A model generated the notes under the pieces. That model was not told the DNA's origin, made no database searches, and saw nothing but the letters and a program-made list of their open reading frames with translations. From the NCBI RefSeq assembly GCF_002127325.2, contig NC_035443.2:146210073-146274072 (forward strand): a stretch of 64,000 nucleotides of DNA. Reading direction: 5' to 3'. The position numbers were made by a program, and so were the translations under genes. This document shows positions 1 to 11,060 of the stretch, in pieces (position 1 is the stretch's first letter; the number at the start of each line of letters is the position of its first letter). This DNA is from Helianthus annuus (lineage: Eukaryota > Streptophyta > Magnoliopsida > Asterales > Asteraceae).

Positions 1-367
1 ACTCAACCTATCTGAATCAAACAAACTACCAAACATACCATCATATATATCAAAATATAAGTAGTTTACCAGTTCCAACATAAGCATCCAACCCAACCAT
101 CCCTAACCAACCTGTTTAACGTATGTTATATCAGTACAAACCAAAAAGCGAGGATCAAAACAGCACAAAATAAAAAAAAATAAACAGCAAAAGATATAAA
201 CGTCAGCTGCTGCTCTGCATCCTCAAGCCATCCCCACACTACTCCTCCTCCTGCTCACTACCGGAGTCATGACTGCTCGCCTCAAATACCTGAAATGGCG
301 GATCCGGATCAGCCGGTGCACCAACACCGGCATGACCTGACCGAAAGAAATCCGGAATCCTCATGCT
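1..367 (-). other. 3' non-coding tail of the Athila-type element
   Basis: No gene is seen. The stretch lies downstream of the extra ORF on the element strand and should lead to the polypurine tract and 3' LTR, neither of which is visible here. Confidence 0.5.
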
Positions 368-1675
368 CTAAACGGTCATCATATAGCGAATAACATCCTC
401 CTGCTTCGACTGACTCCTCTGAAGTGCCCCAATCAACTGCTCCAGCCTGTCAAATCTCTGCTCCACATAGCCAGAGAATGACTCCAAAGTAAGAGGCTCA
501 GGTAGAGGATGTCTCCTCTGTGACGCAGGCACTGACCGCTCATGTACCTGTGATGGCTGCTGCACCTGTGTAGGCTCAATCTGAATACTGGCACCCTCAG
601 CTGGTGGTGCCTGTGACTGCTGCGGAACATGTGGACCTTCTTGAATCGGCCTCCAACCGTAGGGTTTCGTCCATGTCACTATACCTGCCTTCTGCAGGTC
701 TAACAATTCAAACATCGCTGTCGAGGGCCCCTGATGTAGAAATTCGGGACGATAAATATCAAACACTCCCAGATTTGTTGCAATCCTGGTGATATAAGGG
801 CCCATATCCAACCCAGCTCGAATACCCCCTCGGCGACCTCTACTGAACGAATCTGCTAAAACAGCAGCCAGATTAAATTCCCTTCTCTGCACTCTACACA
901 TCAGAATAAACAACTCGATCCAATTCGCCTTATTTTCTCCCGATTTCCGACCCACGAGTGTAGTAGATAAGATCTTCAGCACATACCTATACACCGGATT
1001 ACGAACCGATGTAATCAGATTCGTTTTCCCAAATGCACGATCAGAAATCGTCTTCCAGAACGCCTGCACCTCAGTTTTACCAACACTACAATCCCTTTTT
1101 TCCTTATATGCACCCCTCAACCAAGTAGTGAACTCCGGCCTCTTTACCTCCTCCTCAGTATATAACCCCGAAACTATGGCAAATCGTGGCATATTCATCT
1201 CGTACACTTTCCTCCCAAAACTAAACGACACAGCCGTGCCCTGCTCAAACTTTCCTTCCTTGTGTAACCATGTACCGTGAAACTCCCAAACTAACTCTTC
1301 ATACTGAAGCTCTATGCAGTTCATTGCATCAATCAATCTCTCACCCAACAAGTCCCTCACTTCCTGTTCTGCACCTATCTTTCTCAACCAACTCCAATTA
1401 ATAACCCGATGTTGGAGTAGCTCAGTATCCTTCAGCTTTTCAAACCTATCATATTTGGGTGTATCTTCCTCAAACTTCAGAATCGGGTGATCATCTCTGT
1501 GCAGTTTCTGATCCGGAATAAAGTTATAACTTGTTCGATATTTGATTTTTCGTAACTTCGGATCATCGGGTGCTATCTGAATGATTGGCGTTTCTTGAGG
1601 AACCGGATCCTGTTGCGGTGCTGACTGACCCGCTCCGGTCTTCCTACCCTTTCGTCGACGAGAACTACTAGCCAT
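368..1675 (-). CDS. Athila extra ORF (env position), 435 aa, unknown function
   Basis: Intact 435-codon ORF placed after pol, where envelope-like genes lie in Athila elements. The protein starts with a basic patch (SSSRRRKGRKTG), has a central region of about 200 residues that resembles the Athila ORF / putative plant transposon protein family (WIELFILMCRVQRREFN and nearby), and ends in a Gln/Pro-rich tail with a short heptad-like stretch (VEQRFDRLEQLIGALQRS). I see no signal peptide and no membrane helix, so an envelope role is not supported. The reading frame runs 34 codons further upstream, but I chose the ATG at 1675 because a strong splice acceptor (CTGTTTTGCAG) lies 2 bases before it and the upstream codons look intronic. 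Family assignment is from memory and moderately sure. Confidence 0.7.
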   Translation of the reverse strand: MASSSRRRKGRKTGAGQSAPQQDPVPQETPIIQIAPDDPKLRKIKYRTSYNFIPDQKLHRDDHPILKFEEDTPKYDRFEKLKDTELLQHRVINWSWLRKIGAEQEVRDLLGERLIDAMNCIELQYEELVWEFHGTWLHKEGKFEQGTAVSFSFGRKVYEMNMPRFAIVSGLYTEEEVKRPEFTTWLRGAYKEKRDCSVGKTEVQAFWKTISDRAFGKTNLITSVRNPVYRYVLKILSTTLVGRKSGENKANWIELFILMCRVQRREFNLAAVLADSFSRGRRGGIRAGLDMGPYITRIATNLGVFDIYRPEFLHQGPSTAMFELLDLQKAGIVTWTKPYGWRPIQEGPHVPQQSQAPPAEGASIQIEPTQVQQPSQVHERSVPASQRRHPLPEPLTLESFSGYVEQRFDRLEQLIGALQRSQSKQEDVIRYMMTV

Positions 1676-1677
1676 GC

Positions 1678-2633
1678 CTGCAAAACAGATCAATTCATAA
1701 CAAAACAAGCAGACAGTCAGTAAATAACAACTATTTTTGGTATTTTTAAATTTTATAATTTTTTTTTCCAAAAACACTAGCCGTATAGCATTTCATTCGC
1801 GGCTAGATCTAAAACGAGCGGGCTACTTTTTACACTTGCTAAGTGGTGGTTAAACTCGCCCGAATGGAGATTGAGTACGGGTGAGTTTAAACCACTTGTA
1901 CGTGCAAGTAAACCCAAACAAGACGAAAAACTACTAAACTAAACTAAAACTATACTAAAAAGACACGAAACATTTAACTAGACTCAATGTACACTACCCC
2001 CCATCGGCACTTTACTCGCCCTCGAGTAATACCAAATGCCGAAAATAACATCATCAATACACATCCTAAGTGTGGAAGCAACGGACACAGAGCACAAATT
2101 ATAAAGAATCATCTCCTTTTTTTTTAAGTGAAAAACGTGTGCTCCGTATCCCCACACTTAATATTTACCAAGCCTAAAACAATTCAATCCGCAAACTTCA
2201 ACAAACCAACCCGTACCAGCCCATATAATCTATGTAACCGACATTTTAAAACACTGCAAACGGACTACCCAAAGAACAAAAACATGCACCTGGCCTGTGT
2301 AGAAAATCTTACTGTCTCTAAAACCAGACACCATATTATCGAAAACCATACAAGTAGCAGCTACAGCAGACTTAAAACAACCCACTACGGACTCGACAGA
2401 CTCACATTAAACGACTCGACATAGCATTCGACTCACAAAACCAGGCGACGCAACATATAACACTAGAAACTTGACTCAAACAACTCCACGGAGCGAACCC
2501 AACTGGTCCGACTCACCAAGACTGCGACATATGGACTCGACAAACATACTGAACAAGCACAGATTCGACAAAAACATAAACTTACACACTGACCTTAATT
2601 AAGAAATTAAAGAGATAAATCGAGGAATCGTAC
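1678..2633 (-). other. putative leader intron of the Athila extra ORF
   Basis: On the minus strand a donor-like CAAAG|GTACG at 2633 and an acceptor TTTTGCAG|GC ending at 1678 bound 956 bases that hold no supported ORF. The acceptor sits 2 bases before the ORF ATG. Splicing is inferred, not shown. Confidence 0.45.
1824..1916. repeat. long imperfect hairpin
   Basis: Two arms of about 35 bases (TTACACTTGCTAAGTGGTGG... and its near reverse complement ending GTACGTGCAAGTAAACCC) flank a short loop around 1868-1880. It lies inside the putative leader intron of the extra ORF. Confidence 0.65.
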
Positions 2634-3230
2634 CTTTGCTGTTGAATTGTGCACAAAAAGATGAGATTTTTGATGTGTTTTGGGTCCCGAGTCAGACTTG
2701 AACGACGGCCGGCCGGTTAGTATGGTGGTGTAGGTAGAGGCGGGGGTTGGGCGGTGATGAATACAATCGGCGGCGTGTATGGTGGGTAACGGGTTAGGTG
2801 GTGAACGGAGATGAGGGGTGCGGCGACTGACGGAGGTGCGGTGAACGGCGGCGGGTCGGAGATGGATTGTGGCCGGAGATGGAGAAGTGTGGTGGCGGCG
2901 GGCTGATGTGAACGGCGGTGGAAGGTGGTGCGGTGTAGTGGCTGGGGTAGAAAAGGAGAGTTGGGAGGTAGGGTTTTGGGAAGGTAACAAGGGGAAAGAA
3001 AGAAAAGAAAGAAAGAGTTTTGGGAATACGGTGAAAAAAAAAATAAAAAAAAATGAGAGGGTTATGGGGGTTCAAAACAAAGCAGAGGGTTCAGAAGCTT
3101 CAGAGGGTTCGAAAGGCTTTGAAGAGGGTTCAAAACAATGTTTAATGATCCTCCATGGTGGCGTAGCGCCACCACCTTCACCCATGTGGTCGCGCTACGC
3201 GACGGGTGTTTTTTGGCAGAATGTTTCGTG
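2634..3230 (-). promoter_or_regulatory. putative internal promoter and CT-rich leader for the extra ORF
   Basis: Read on the minus strand, this spacer between integrase and the extra ORF holds palindromic words (CGCGTAGCGCGACC type, 3155-3205), several GAGGGTTC repeats (3055-3140), then a long pyrimidine-rich leader (about 3060-2950) with a telo-box-like AAAACCCTA, then a leader ending at a donor-like site. The same palindromic word and a neighbouring CAGAATGTT..GCCTTAGAA block occur upstream of the TATA box in the LTR of the same element (10575-10830), suggesting a second promoter copied from, or related to, the LTR. Two overlapping minus ORFs here (127 and 93 aa) are proline/histidine-rich and look like untranslated leader. 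Confidence 0.4.
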
Positions 3231-3467
3231 AATTTTCAAGATTTTGCCTTAGAAAATTTTTCTAAGTCTTACCCAAACTTCCCCAAACCATCCCAAAATT
3301 TTTCTAAGTATAGGACTTACCTGGAATGACTTTTTCTTCGGGTTTTCGGCTCCTCAAAGGTACGTATCCTGCAAATTTACTCACAAACACAAAACACGAA
3401 CACGAAAAACACGAAAAATAACAAAATTACAAACTGTACATACTCAACAAAAGAAGCTTTTTTGTTC

Positions 3468-3998
3468 TCACTGCTCGGTGAAGGTGGGTGGGTCCTCGAG
3501 AGGAATTTCTTCCTCCTCGGTAGTATCAATGGGACCTCCCAAGTAATGTTTTAAACGATGACCGTTTACCTTCCACACTCCTTTGTCAACCTCATCGTAT
3601 AATTCAACCGTGCCGTATGGAAATACTTCTTTCACCACATACGGACCACTCCATCTCGATTTCAATTTCCCTGCTATTAATTTCAAACGTGAATTGAACA
3701 AAAGTACTTTGTCACCTACCTTAAAATCCTTCAAACCTCGCAACCTCCTATCATGCAATGCCTTGGTTTTCTCCTTGATACTCCAAGAACGTTCATAGGC
3801 AGCATCCCTTAAAGCTTCCAACTCATGAATTTGGAAGAATCTCCTTCTTGCGGCTTCGGTAAGGTCAAGGTTTACGGTTTTTAATGCCCACAACGCCCTA
3901 TGCTCTAATTCTACCGGAAGATGGCAAGCTTTGCCATACACGATCATAAAGGGTGTTGTGCCTAACGGTGTCTTATAGGCGGTACGGAATGCCCACAA
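3468..3998 (-). pseudogene. Athila integrase C-terminal part
   Basis: Final 176 codons of the pol polyprotein. The start of the piece ([20 protein letters not shown]) is the usual end of the integrase catalytic core after the catalytic Glu, followed by a basic C-terminal region with a GPY/F-like module (WSGPYVVKEVFPYG). It is out of frame with the preceding integrase piece; the break lies near 4035. A proper stop follows at 3468. Confidence 0.85.
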
Positions 3999-5587
3999 AG
4001 CGTCGTCGAGCTTTTCCGACCAATCCTTTCTACTTTTCCTACCGTTTTCTCTAAGATTCTCTTCACCCCTCGGTTAGCATTCTCTACTTGGCCACTAGTT
4101 TGCGGGTGGTACGCGGTGGAAAGACGATGAGTGACGCCGTAGCGTGCAAGTGCCTTTTCCATGGCGGAATTGCAAAAATGCGTGCCACGGTCACTTATGA
4201 TAGCTTTAGGGACTCCGAAACGCGTGAATAACTTCTTAAGGAATCTCACCACCACTCGGGCATCATTGGTGGGCAAAGCTTGAGCTTCGACCCACTTCGA
4301 AACGTAGTCAATGGCCACGAGGATGTACCTATTCCCACTAGAGGAAGGGAAAGGTCCCATGAAGTCAATGCCCCATACGTCAAAGATTTCCCAGACTTGG
4401 ATGGGATTTTGAGGCATTTCATCCCTGGATGAGATGTTGCCGGTACGTTGGCAATGGTCACAAGTCCTAACAAACTCTACGGCATCCTTAACTACCGTTG
4501 GCCAATAAAACCCACTATCAAATACCTTTTGTGCCGTCACATTCGCCCCGTGATGGCCTCCCGTTAAACCCTCGTGCACATGTCTAAGGATGTCTAAACC
4601 ATCCTCCTTTGAAACGCATCTCCTCAGCACTCTATCTCCACCTATCCTAAAGAGGTAAGGGTCGTCCCAAATATACTTCCTAGCCTCCCTAAGAAGCTTT
4701 TTCTTTTGTTGGTAGGACATACCCCTCACAAGATCTCCGGTTGCTAAATAGTTTGCCAAATCCGAGAACCATGGCAAACCCTCTACCTCGGCACTAACGA
4801 AGTCTATGGTTTCGTGGGGAAAGGTATCTCCTATGGAATCCTCACGAACCTCCTCTCTCTTTGGATCCTCTAATCGTGACAAGTGGTCGGCGACCACGTT
4901 TTCCGCTCCCTTTTTATCCTTAATTTCTATATCGAACTCGGAGAGCAAAAGAATCCATCTAATAAGACGCGGCTTTGCGTCTTTCTTTTGAAACAGAAAT
5001 CGCAAAGCGGAATGGTCGGTGAACACGGTGGTTTTAGAAAGCACGAGATATGAGCGAAACTTATCAAACGCAAACACTACGGCTAAGAGTTCCTTTTCCG
5101 TCGTGGTATAGTTCTCTTGAGCATCGTTTAGAGTTTTGCTCGCGTAGTAAATTGGATGAAAGTGCTTATCGACTCTTTGTCCTAAGACCGCACCTACGGC
5201 ATAATCGCTTGCGTCACACATGAGCTCGAAAGGTAAGCTCCAATCGGGCGACACAAGTATCGGGGCACTCACGAGTTTTTCCTTCAAGAAGTCGAACGCC
5301 TTGATGCACTCCTTGTCAAAGACGAAAGGTACATCCTTCTCTAAAAGCCTAGTCATCGGGCGTGTGATTTTGGAAAAATCTTTTATAAAACACCTATAAA
5401 AGCCCGCATGACCTAGGAAGCTCCTAACGGACTTGACACTAGTAGGTGGAGGCAATCTACTTATGGTATCTATCTTGGCCCTATCCACCTCTATGCCCTC
5501 TCTCGACACCTTGTGTCCTAACACTATCCCTCCGTCACCATAAAGTGACACTTCTCCCAATTCAACATAAGATTTGTCTCTATGCAC
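3962..5587 (-). pseudogene. Athila RNase H and integrase part of pol
   Basis: Contains, in order: the end of the RT connection ([19 protein letters not shown]), RNase H ([18 protein letters not shown], then [11 protein letters not shown], then [10 protein letters not shown]), the HHCC zinc-binding region of integrase ([12 protein letters not shown] ... CDHCQRTGN), and the integrase core with the first two catalytic Asp residues in GIDFMGPF and IISDRGTHF and the Glu region in [12 protein letters not shown]. The first residues of this ORF are out of frame with RT; the true junction is around 5527-5540, where both frames overlap in the sequence encoding EKCHFMV and GIVLGHKVS. The last about 20 residues are out-of-frame noise after the break near 4035. 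Confidence 0.88.
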
Positions 5588-6846
5588 CTCTTAAGCATCC
5601 TATCAAGATTAGAAAGACGTTGTTCAAAATTGGTGCAATAAACCGAGAAGTCATCCATGAAAACCTCCATGGAAGTCTCAAGCATGTCTTGGAATATGGC
5701 TACCATGCATCTTTGGAAAGTTGCCGGAGCGTTGCATAACCCGAAAGGCATGCGGCGATACGCATAAGTGCCGTAAGGGCATGTGAATGTCGTTTTATCT
5801 TGATCCTCCGGGGCGATGGGGATCTGAAAATAACCCGAAAATCCATCGAGAAAACAATAGAATTGTTGACCTGCTAGACGCTCCAACATTTGGTCAATGA
5901 ATGGTAAGGGGAATTGGTCTTTCCGGGTGGCGTCGTTTAACTTTCGGTAGTCTATGCACACGCGCCATCCGGTAACGGTACGGGAAGGGATTAACTCATT
6001 CTTTTCATTCATGATCACCGTCATCCCACCCTTTTTTGGGACGACTTGGGTCGGGCTAACCCATGGTGAATCGGAAATGGGGTAAATTACCCCGGCATCT
6101 AACAACTTAAGAACCTCTTTCTTAACAACCTCTTGCATGTTCGGATTAAGGCGCCTTTGAGGTTGCACCACCGGCTTATAGTCATCTTCCATGAGTATCC
6201 GGTGGGTACAATAGGCGGGGCTTATGCCCTTGATATCCGAAAGACGCCATGCAATGGCTTCCCTATTCACTCTCAACACCTCTAATAACCTATCCTTCTC
6301 TCCCTCCTCTAACTTAGACGAAATAATGACGGGAAACTCGGACCCCTCACCTAGGAAAGCGTACTCTAAGTGGGACGGGAGGACTTTGAGTTCTAAAGGG
6401 GCGGGCTTCTCTATAGGTGTACTCTCACTCTCACTCTTAATTTCACTCAATTCTAGCACTTCGAGGACCCACTCGTCCTCGTCTACCTCTTCACTCTCAC
6501 TAACAATCTCCTCTACCTTCTCAACTACCTCCTCTATCCTACTCTCGACTAGGTCGGCTCCACTAATATAGTTTATGCAATGGTCAACACAAGATAAGAA
6601 AGACTCTATGAAATAGACCGAATGACAAGGACTACTAAGATCATCGGAACCACTAGGGTGTTCCATGGAGCGTGATATCTCGAAAGTGACCCTCTCCTCA
6701 CCGACTTGAAGTGTGATTTTCCCGTCAAAGACATCAATGATGGCCTTGGCGGTACACAAGAATGGGCGTCCTAGAATGATGGGAACCTTTTCGTCGGCTT
6801 CCATATCAAGAACGACAAAGTCTAGGGGGAAGACGAACTTATCCAC
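5524..6846 (-). pseudogene. Athila reverse transcriptase part of pol
   Basis: The first about 50 codons finish the aspartic protease region (KVPIILGRPFLCTAKAIIDV). After an acidic linker the reverse transcriptase follows: SPWVSPTQVVPKKGG, then VCIDYRKLNDATRKDQFPLP, FYCFLDGFSGYFQIPI and the catalytic box FMDD in EVFMDDFSVY. The ORF ends out of frame just after NWEKCHFMV, where the next piece takes over. Linked to the protease piece by a frameshift near 6870. Confidence 0.88.
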
Positions 6847-6851
6847 TTTGA

Positions 6852-7940
6852 CTAGAAGGTTTTCAATAATGCTCGTGGATACTTAACGGACCTATCGGCT
6901 AGCGACAAAGACATGCGTGTAGGTGACAACTCTCCTAGACCTAACCTCTCATACAAAGAATATGGCATTAGGTTTATACTCGCTCCTAGGTCGGCTAGGG
7001 CCCTACACTCGGTATCACTCCCAAACAAGCACGGGATGGTAAAAAGGCCCGGATCCGTCAATTTTTCCGGAACCTTGTTCAACACTACGGCAGAACACCC
7101 TCCACTAAGGGGGATATTAGAAACCTCTCCTAACCTATCCTTACGTTTTAGAAGGTCTTTTAGGAACTTTGCATATTTCGGCATCGATTGGAGAGCTTCT
7201 ATGAACGGAAGGTTGATCCTAAGCTGCTTAAAGATCTCTAAAAATTTCCCGTACTCTTTGGAATAGGTTTGATTTTTAAGGCGGGAAGGAAACGGAGCAC
7301 GGGAAATATCAACATTCGGTGAAGGAACGACTTGAACGGGTTTCTTTCCTACACTCTTCTCACTCGAAGGCGCCCCGGTGTGTGCGGTACTTGCTGGGAT
7401 TAACCTAGGTTGCACTTTACCGGGCGCCTCCATTTCAATCTCTTCATCTACGGGTTCTTCCTCTTCTATCTCAACACTATCGGGTCTCACTATCTCTCCT
7501 AAGGTCCTACCACTACGGGTCGAAATTGCCTTCAAAGAGCCAGATGGGTTGGGCCTTGTATTGCCCGAAAATTGACCGGGAGGTCGTTCTTGCAACTGGC
7601 GTGCAATATCCCCAACTTGCCTTTGAAGGTCTAAGAAACTGGAGTGATTATTCTTTAGGAGCGTAGCGTGGTCCTCTAAGGTACGTTGGGTAGCCTGATC
7701 CTTAACTAATAATTGGGAAAGAAGGTCCTCTATCCTAGACAAACTACCACCTGACCCCTCATTCTTAGGTTGAACCTCTTGGTTTGACCCCTCACCCCTA
7801 AACTGCCCTCCTGAACCTGAACTAGCAAATTGACCTGTTTGACCCGACCCCCCACCAGAATAAAAACCTGGCCCCCTACTTTGGTATTGACCTGACGGAA
7901 AAACCAGGGGGGTTACCTGAGGAGCAATAATTGTTAGCAC
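6852..7940 (-). pseudogene. Athila gag C-terminus and aspartic protease
   Basis: Begins with a Gly/Ser/Gln-rich gag tail, then a linker, then the protease: ECRALADLGASINLMPYSLY carries the DLGAS active-site form typical of Athila elements (the usual D-[ST]-G motif is altered to DLG). It overlaps the gag piece around 7900-7925, where a run of A and G bases (GGAAAAACCAGGGGGG on the plus strand) probably holds the frameshift, and it leaves frame near 6870. Confidence 0.82.
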
Positions 7941-9072
7941 GCCAATTAGAGTTACTATTGTTGAACGGGTTAGTTGGACCCCTATTTTGACCTGCTAAAT
8001 ACTCGACCTGCTCTAGGGTGATGGTTGGGCAGTCTATGGTGTCGTGTCCCCCTCTACAAACCTCGCATCTATCTACCTTCTTCTTAATTTCTAGCAACTC
8101 TTTGGTGATATAGTCAAGCTGAGATATTACCTTTGAGTCTGAAACGACTTGATTCACTCCTCGAGAAGATGAGGAAGTAATCACAGGATTGGAATTCCTA
8201 CCGGTAGCACTATGATCTATATCAGCATGAGCGAAGCTCTCAAAGAGGTCGTTGCAGTCAGCCACAGTTTTCTTTCCCATTAGGTGGCCTCCTGCGAATG
8301 TGTCGAATCGGGCCTTGCACTCAGGGGTAAGACCATTATAAAATTTTTCTACTAAAGCCCAATCCGACAGTCCATGTTGGGAACAACGCGAGAGCAATGT
8401 TTGAAACCTCTCCCATGCTAAGTGATAAGGTTCGTCAGGCTCCATTCTGAAGGAATGGATCTGATCTCGAAGGCGGGAAGCCTTCGCAGGTGGGAAATAC
8501 TTAGCAAGGAAGGCATCTCTAAGTCCAGCCCAAGTGGTGTAAGTACCTGCCGGCTGCGAATCAAGCCAGGTGGCTGCGCGGCCAGCAAGCGAAAAGGGGA
8601 AGACTTGGAGATAGCGGGCATCAAGATTCACACCTTCGATGCCGAAGGTGCTACACAGACGGGTGAGACGGTTGATATGTGCTGGCGCGTCTTCATCATC
8701 ACGACCGTGAAACTGACAAGAGTTGTTAATGGCAGTCATGATGTATGAAGGAATTTGCCAAGACTTATCATTGGTGATTTCAGGGAGGGTGATGGGTGAG
8801 TTTGCGGTAAAACCCGCGGTGGAACGCTGGTGGACAGTTTGGTTTTCGGCCATTTGGTGAACTGGTGGTGGACTAGGGTGACGGGAGGGTGGTGGGGAAT
8901 TATGGGGTGATGACTTCGGGGTGAAGTCGTAGTTCGGTGGTTTAGATGGAAGTGTAGAGTCAGAAAGGGCTGAAGATGAAGTTGGGGGTTTTCGAACCTG
9001 AGGGATTGGTGTGGAGAAGGAAGACTTGTCAATTGGTGGCTTCACTGGTCCCTGTGAACGCGTGTGGGGCAT
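7876..9072 (-). pseudogene. Athila gag capsid region
   Basis: Start set at the ATG at 9072 (MPHTRSQGPVKPP), because a splice-acceptor-like TTGGTTTTGCAG lies immediately upstream and the extra upstream codons look intronic. The retrotransposon gag domain covers about residues 90-290 (ISYIMTAINNSC-like start, GRAATWLDSQPAGTYTTWAG, FHSFRM-like helix, FYNGLTPECKARFD). A single zinc-knuckle-like CEVCRGGHDTIDCP follows near 8045-8060. The protein runs into noise after GNPPGF where the frame is lost. Confidence 0.85.
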
Positions 9073-9075
9073 GAA

Positions 9076-9172
9076 CTGCAAAACCAAGAATAAAACAAGT
9101 AAGTCAACTCCAATAAAAGACTCAAGGAAATACGAAAAAGACACTAAAACTACTTGGACTCCTACGACTCAC
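9076..9172 (-). other. possible short leader intron before Athila gag
   Basis: Minus-strand GTGAGT at 9172 and TTTTGCAG ending at 9076 would remove 97 bases between the primer-binding site and gag. The motifs are good but common; treat as a prediction. Confidence 0.3.
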
Positions 9173-9241
9173 AAACACACAAAAAGCACGTAACGATATC
9201 AGTTGAAATCCAAACAAAGCAGTTAATGCAATTGCCAAGAG

Positions 9242-9259
9242 TCCCCGGCAGCGGCGCCA
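9242..9259 (-). other. primer-binding site, tRNA-Asp type
   Basis: Minus strand TGGCGCCGCTGCCGGGGA, complementary to the 3' end of tRNA-Asp as known for Athila/Tat elements, six bases downstream of the LTR edge. Confidence 0.85.
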
Positions 9260-10530
9260 AAAACTTGATGTGGAAAAAGTAGTTCAACTAAATTAAACTA
9301 AAATTACCCTAAATGAAGACTCAAGTAATAAAAATCTAGACTCTTTAACCTGACTAAACTACTCACCGGCAAGTGTACCGGTCGACTCTAGCACAGAAAA
9401 GTAAGTCCGGATGTCGAACCCACAAGGACTCTAATGAATTACGTTAACGACTAAACTTAGACTAAACACTGACACGACTAAACAGATGATGTGTTTGGGG
9501 GGGTTTTACTAAAATCCTAAAATTGTGATTAAATTGAAATTAAATTAAGATACGAACGAAAGCTAAGGTTTTGTTTCAGATGAGATTAAGGGCTACCTAG
9601 ACTTGAATCCAGTTTAACTACGAATGGACTTCTAACGGTTTTATTGTTGTATGGAGCCGGGATCGTAAAGTACTAAACCTTAAGGTATTTCAATGCTAAG
9701 ACTTCCCGACCCTTCTCAGGAAGAAACCTAGGAAACCCTACAAGGCTGTTATGATTACCGACTGTTAGATTTCCTCTCAGTCCTCTAACGACTCTGAAAG
9801 TGCCCTAATACGACTATCTACCTCTCAGCGCGACAATCTAAGGCAATTCTAGGTTCTGACTTGGTTTACTAGACACAACTGCAATTAGGGAACTAACTTC
9901 GACTTCTCTCAAAATCTAAATTAGCTATATATTGCACCGTGACCTAATAACTAACCCGAGCCTCTCAGCGACAAGTTAGACAGAATATTTACTTCTAATT
10001 ATATTTTAATTACTGGTTCTAAGGCTATCGGCCGATTTACCCAAGGATTACCCGAACCCGCAAGGATGCAAATAATCAACACAGATCTATTATGTGATAA
10101 AGACCGTCACTAAAATCTATGTGAAACAGCAAACAATCCACAATCAAAAGTAAATACGCACACGCACCAAATCAGAAAATCTAGAACACTTTACTTTCAA
10201 AGTAAATCCATAATCAATTCAATAAAAACCGTTAAAAGATCCAAACATAAATTAAACCTTCATCAAATCTAGGTAGTATCTAAGTTTAGCCAAGAAACAT
10301 GTTGTTCAAATCAAACAAAACAAGTTCAAAACAAGAATTCATCATAAAGTATTGAAAACGCGAAAATAAGGAAAATCGGGAGATAAAACCCGAAAGATCT
10401 TCACTCTCACGATCCAAGCTTCAACCGGATGATTCCTGTTAGCCAAAATACTCCGAAAAGCTCAAAATCTGCTTCGAAATTCGTCCCTAGGGTTTCTTGG
10501 TTCGTAACTCCCTTAATAATGATTAAATTA

Positions 10531-10542
10531 TGCTTTTATACC
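10531..10542 (-). promoter_or_regulatory. TATA box of the Athila LTR
   Basis: Minus strand GGTATAAAAGCA, directly downstream of the palindromic word cluster and flanked by AAACCCTA-type telo-box sequence. Confidence 0.6.
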
Positions 10543-10574
10543 AAACCCTAGCAAAAACCCAACAAGATCCACGC

Positions 10575-10800
10575 TTCCTACCCGTCGCGTAGCGCGACGG
10601 GTCAACACCTACGTCGTCGCGTTACGCGACGACATAAACTTCCAGATTTTTTTGTTGTTTGATGGTGGCGTAGCGCGACGGGTCAGACCCTACGTCGTCG
10701 CGCTGCGCGACGACTTCCAAGATCCGAATTCTTCATTTAAGGTGGTGGCGTAGCGCGACCACATGCCTCTCCATCGTAGCGCTACGCGACGGCTCATTTT
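10575..10800. repeat. cluster of palindromic words GTCGCGTAGCGCGAC
   Basis: At least six near-copies of a CG-rich palindrome (CCGTCGCGTAGCGCGACGG and variants such as GTCGTCGCGTTACGCGACGA) lie within 226 bp, immediately upstream of the LTR TATA box on the element strand. Related words recur at 3155-3205 in the same element. Confidence 0.85.
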
Positions 10801-11060
10801 TCACAGAATGTTGCCTTAGAAGTCCAGCTCCAACTTCCAACTTTTCTGAAATCATTCTAACACTTGTTCCAACAGGTTCCGGGACTTGACATTCAGGAAT
10901 GTAGGTCGTTTTTTTGTTCCTTTTTCAGCCACCTTATGTATCAAGACCTGGGAAATCAAATATTGATCAATAGCACGTAATTCTAAATAAAACTAAACTA
11001 TAAATACTGAAAAATTATACAAACTATACACGAATAAAGGATGTATTTTGCAATACATCA

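Larger units (their letters stand above)
1..11060 (-). mobile_element. Athila-type Ty3 LTR retrotransposon, left end outside window
   Basis: Reading on the minus strand the order is LTR (11060-9266), primer-binding site, gag, protease, reverse transcriptase, RNase H, integrase, a long non-coding spacer, and an extra ORF (1675-368). That order, the tRNA-Asp-type primer site and the extra ORF downstream of integrase fit the Athila/Tat group. The left (3') LTR and polypurine tract are not reached, so the element continues beyond position 1. gag-pol is broken by four single-step frameshifts, so this copy cannot make a full polyprotein, although all enzymatic domains are recognisable. The right flank is an older LTR (11061-11720), so this element inserted into it; the target duplication cannot be checked because the left junction is missing. 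Confidence 0.9.
9266..11060 (-). mobile_element. 5' LTR of the Athila-type element
   Basis: The 1795-bp segment is bounded by inverted ends TGATGT (9266) and ACATCA (11060), next to the primer-binding site. It holds a TATA box, a telo-box-like AAACCCTAGG, and a cluster of palindromic words. The boundary at 11060 is inferred from the matching ends because the partner LTR is outside the window. Confidence 0.75.

Noticed and set aside
1676..1777. N-terminal hydrophobic extension (CYLLTVCLFCYELICFAG) of the extra ORF as a signal peptide of an envelope protein
   Set aside because: A strong splice acceptor ends 2 bases before the next ATG and the codons upstream are intron-like and T-rich.
2607..3075. 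Two overlapping minus-strand ORFs of 127 and 93 aa as genes
   Set aside because: Low-complexity Pro/His/Thr composition in a CT-rich leader; no domain.
8418..8748. ORFs of 68 and 108 aa overlapping Athila gag
   Set aside because: Shadow frames of gag with no features.
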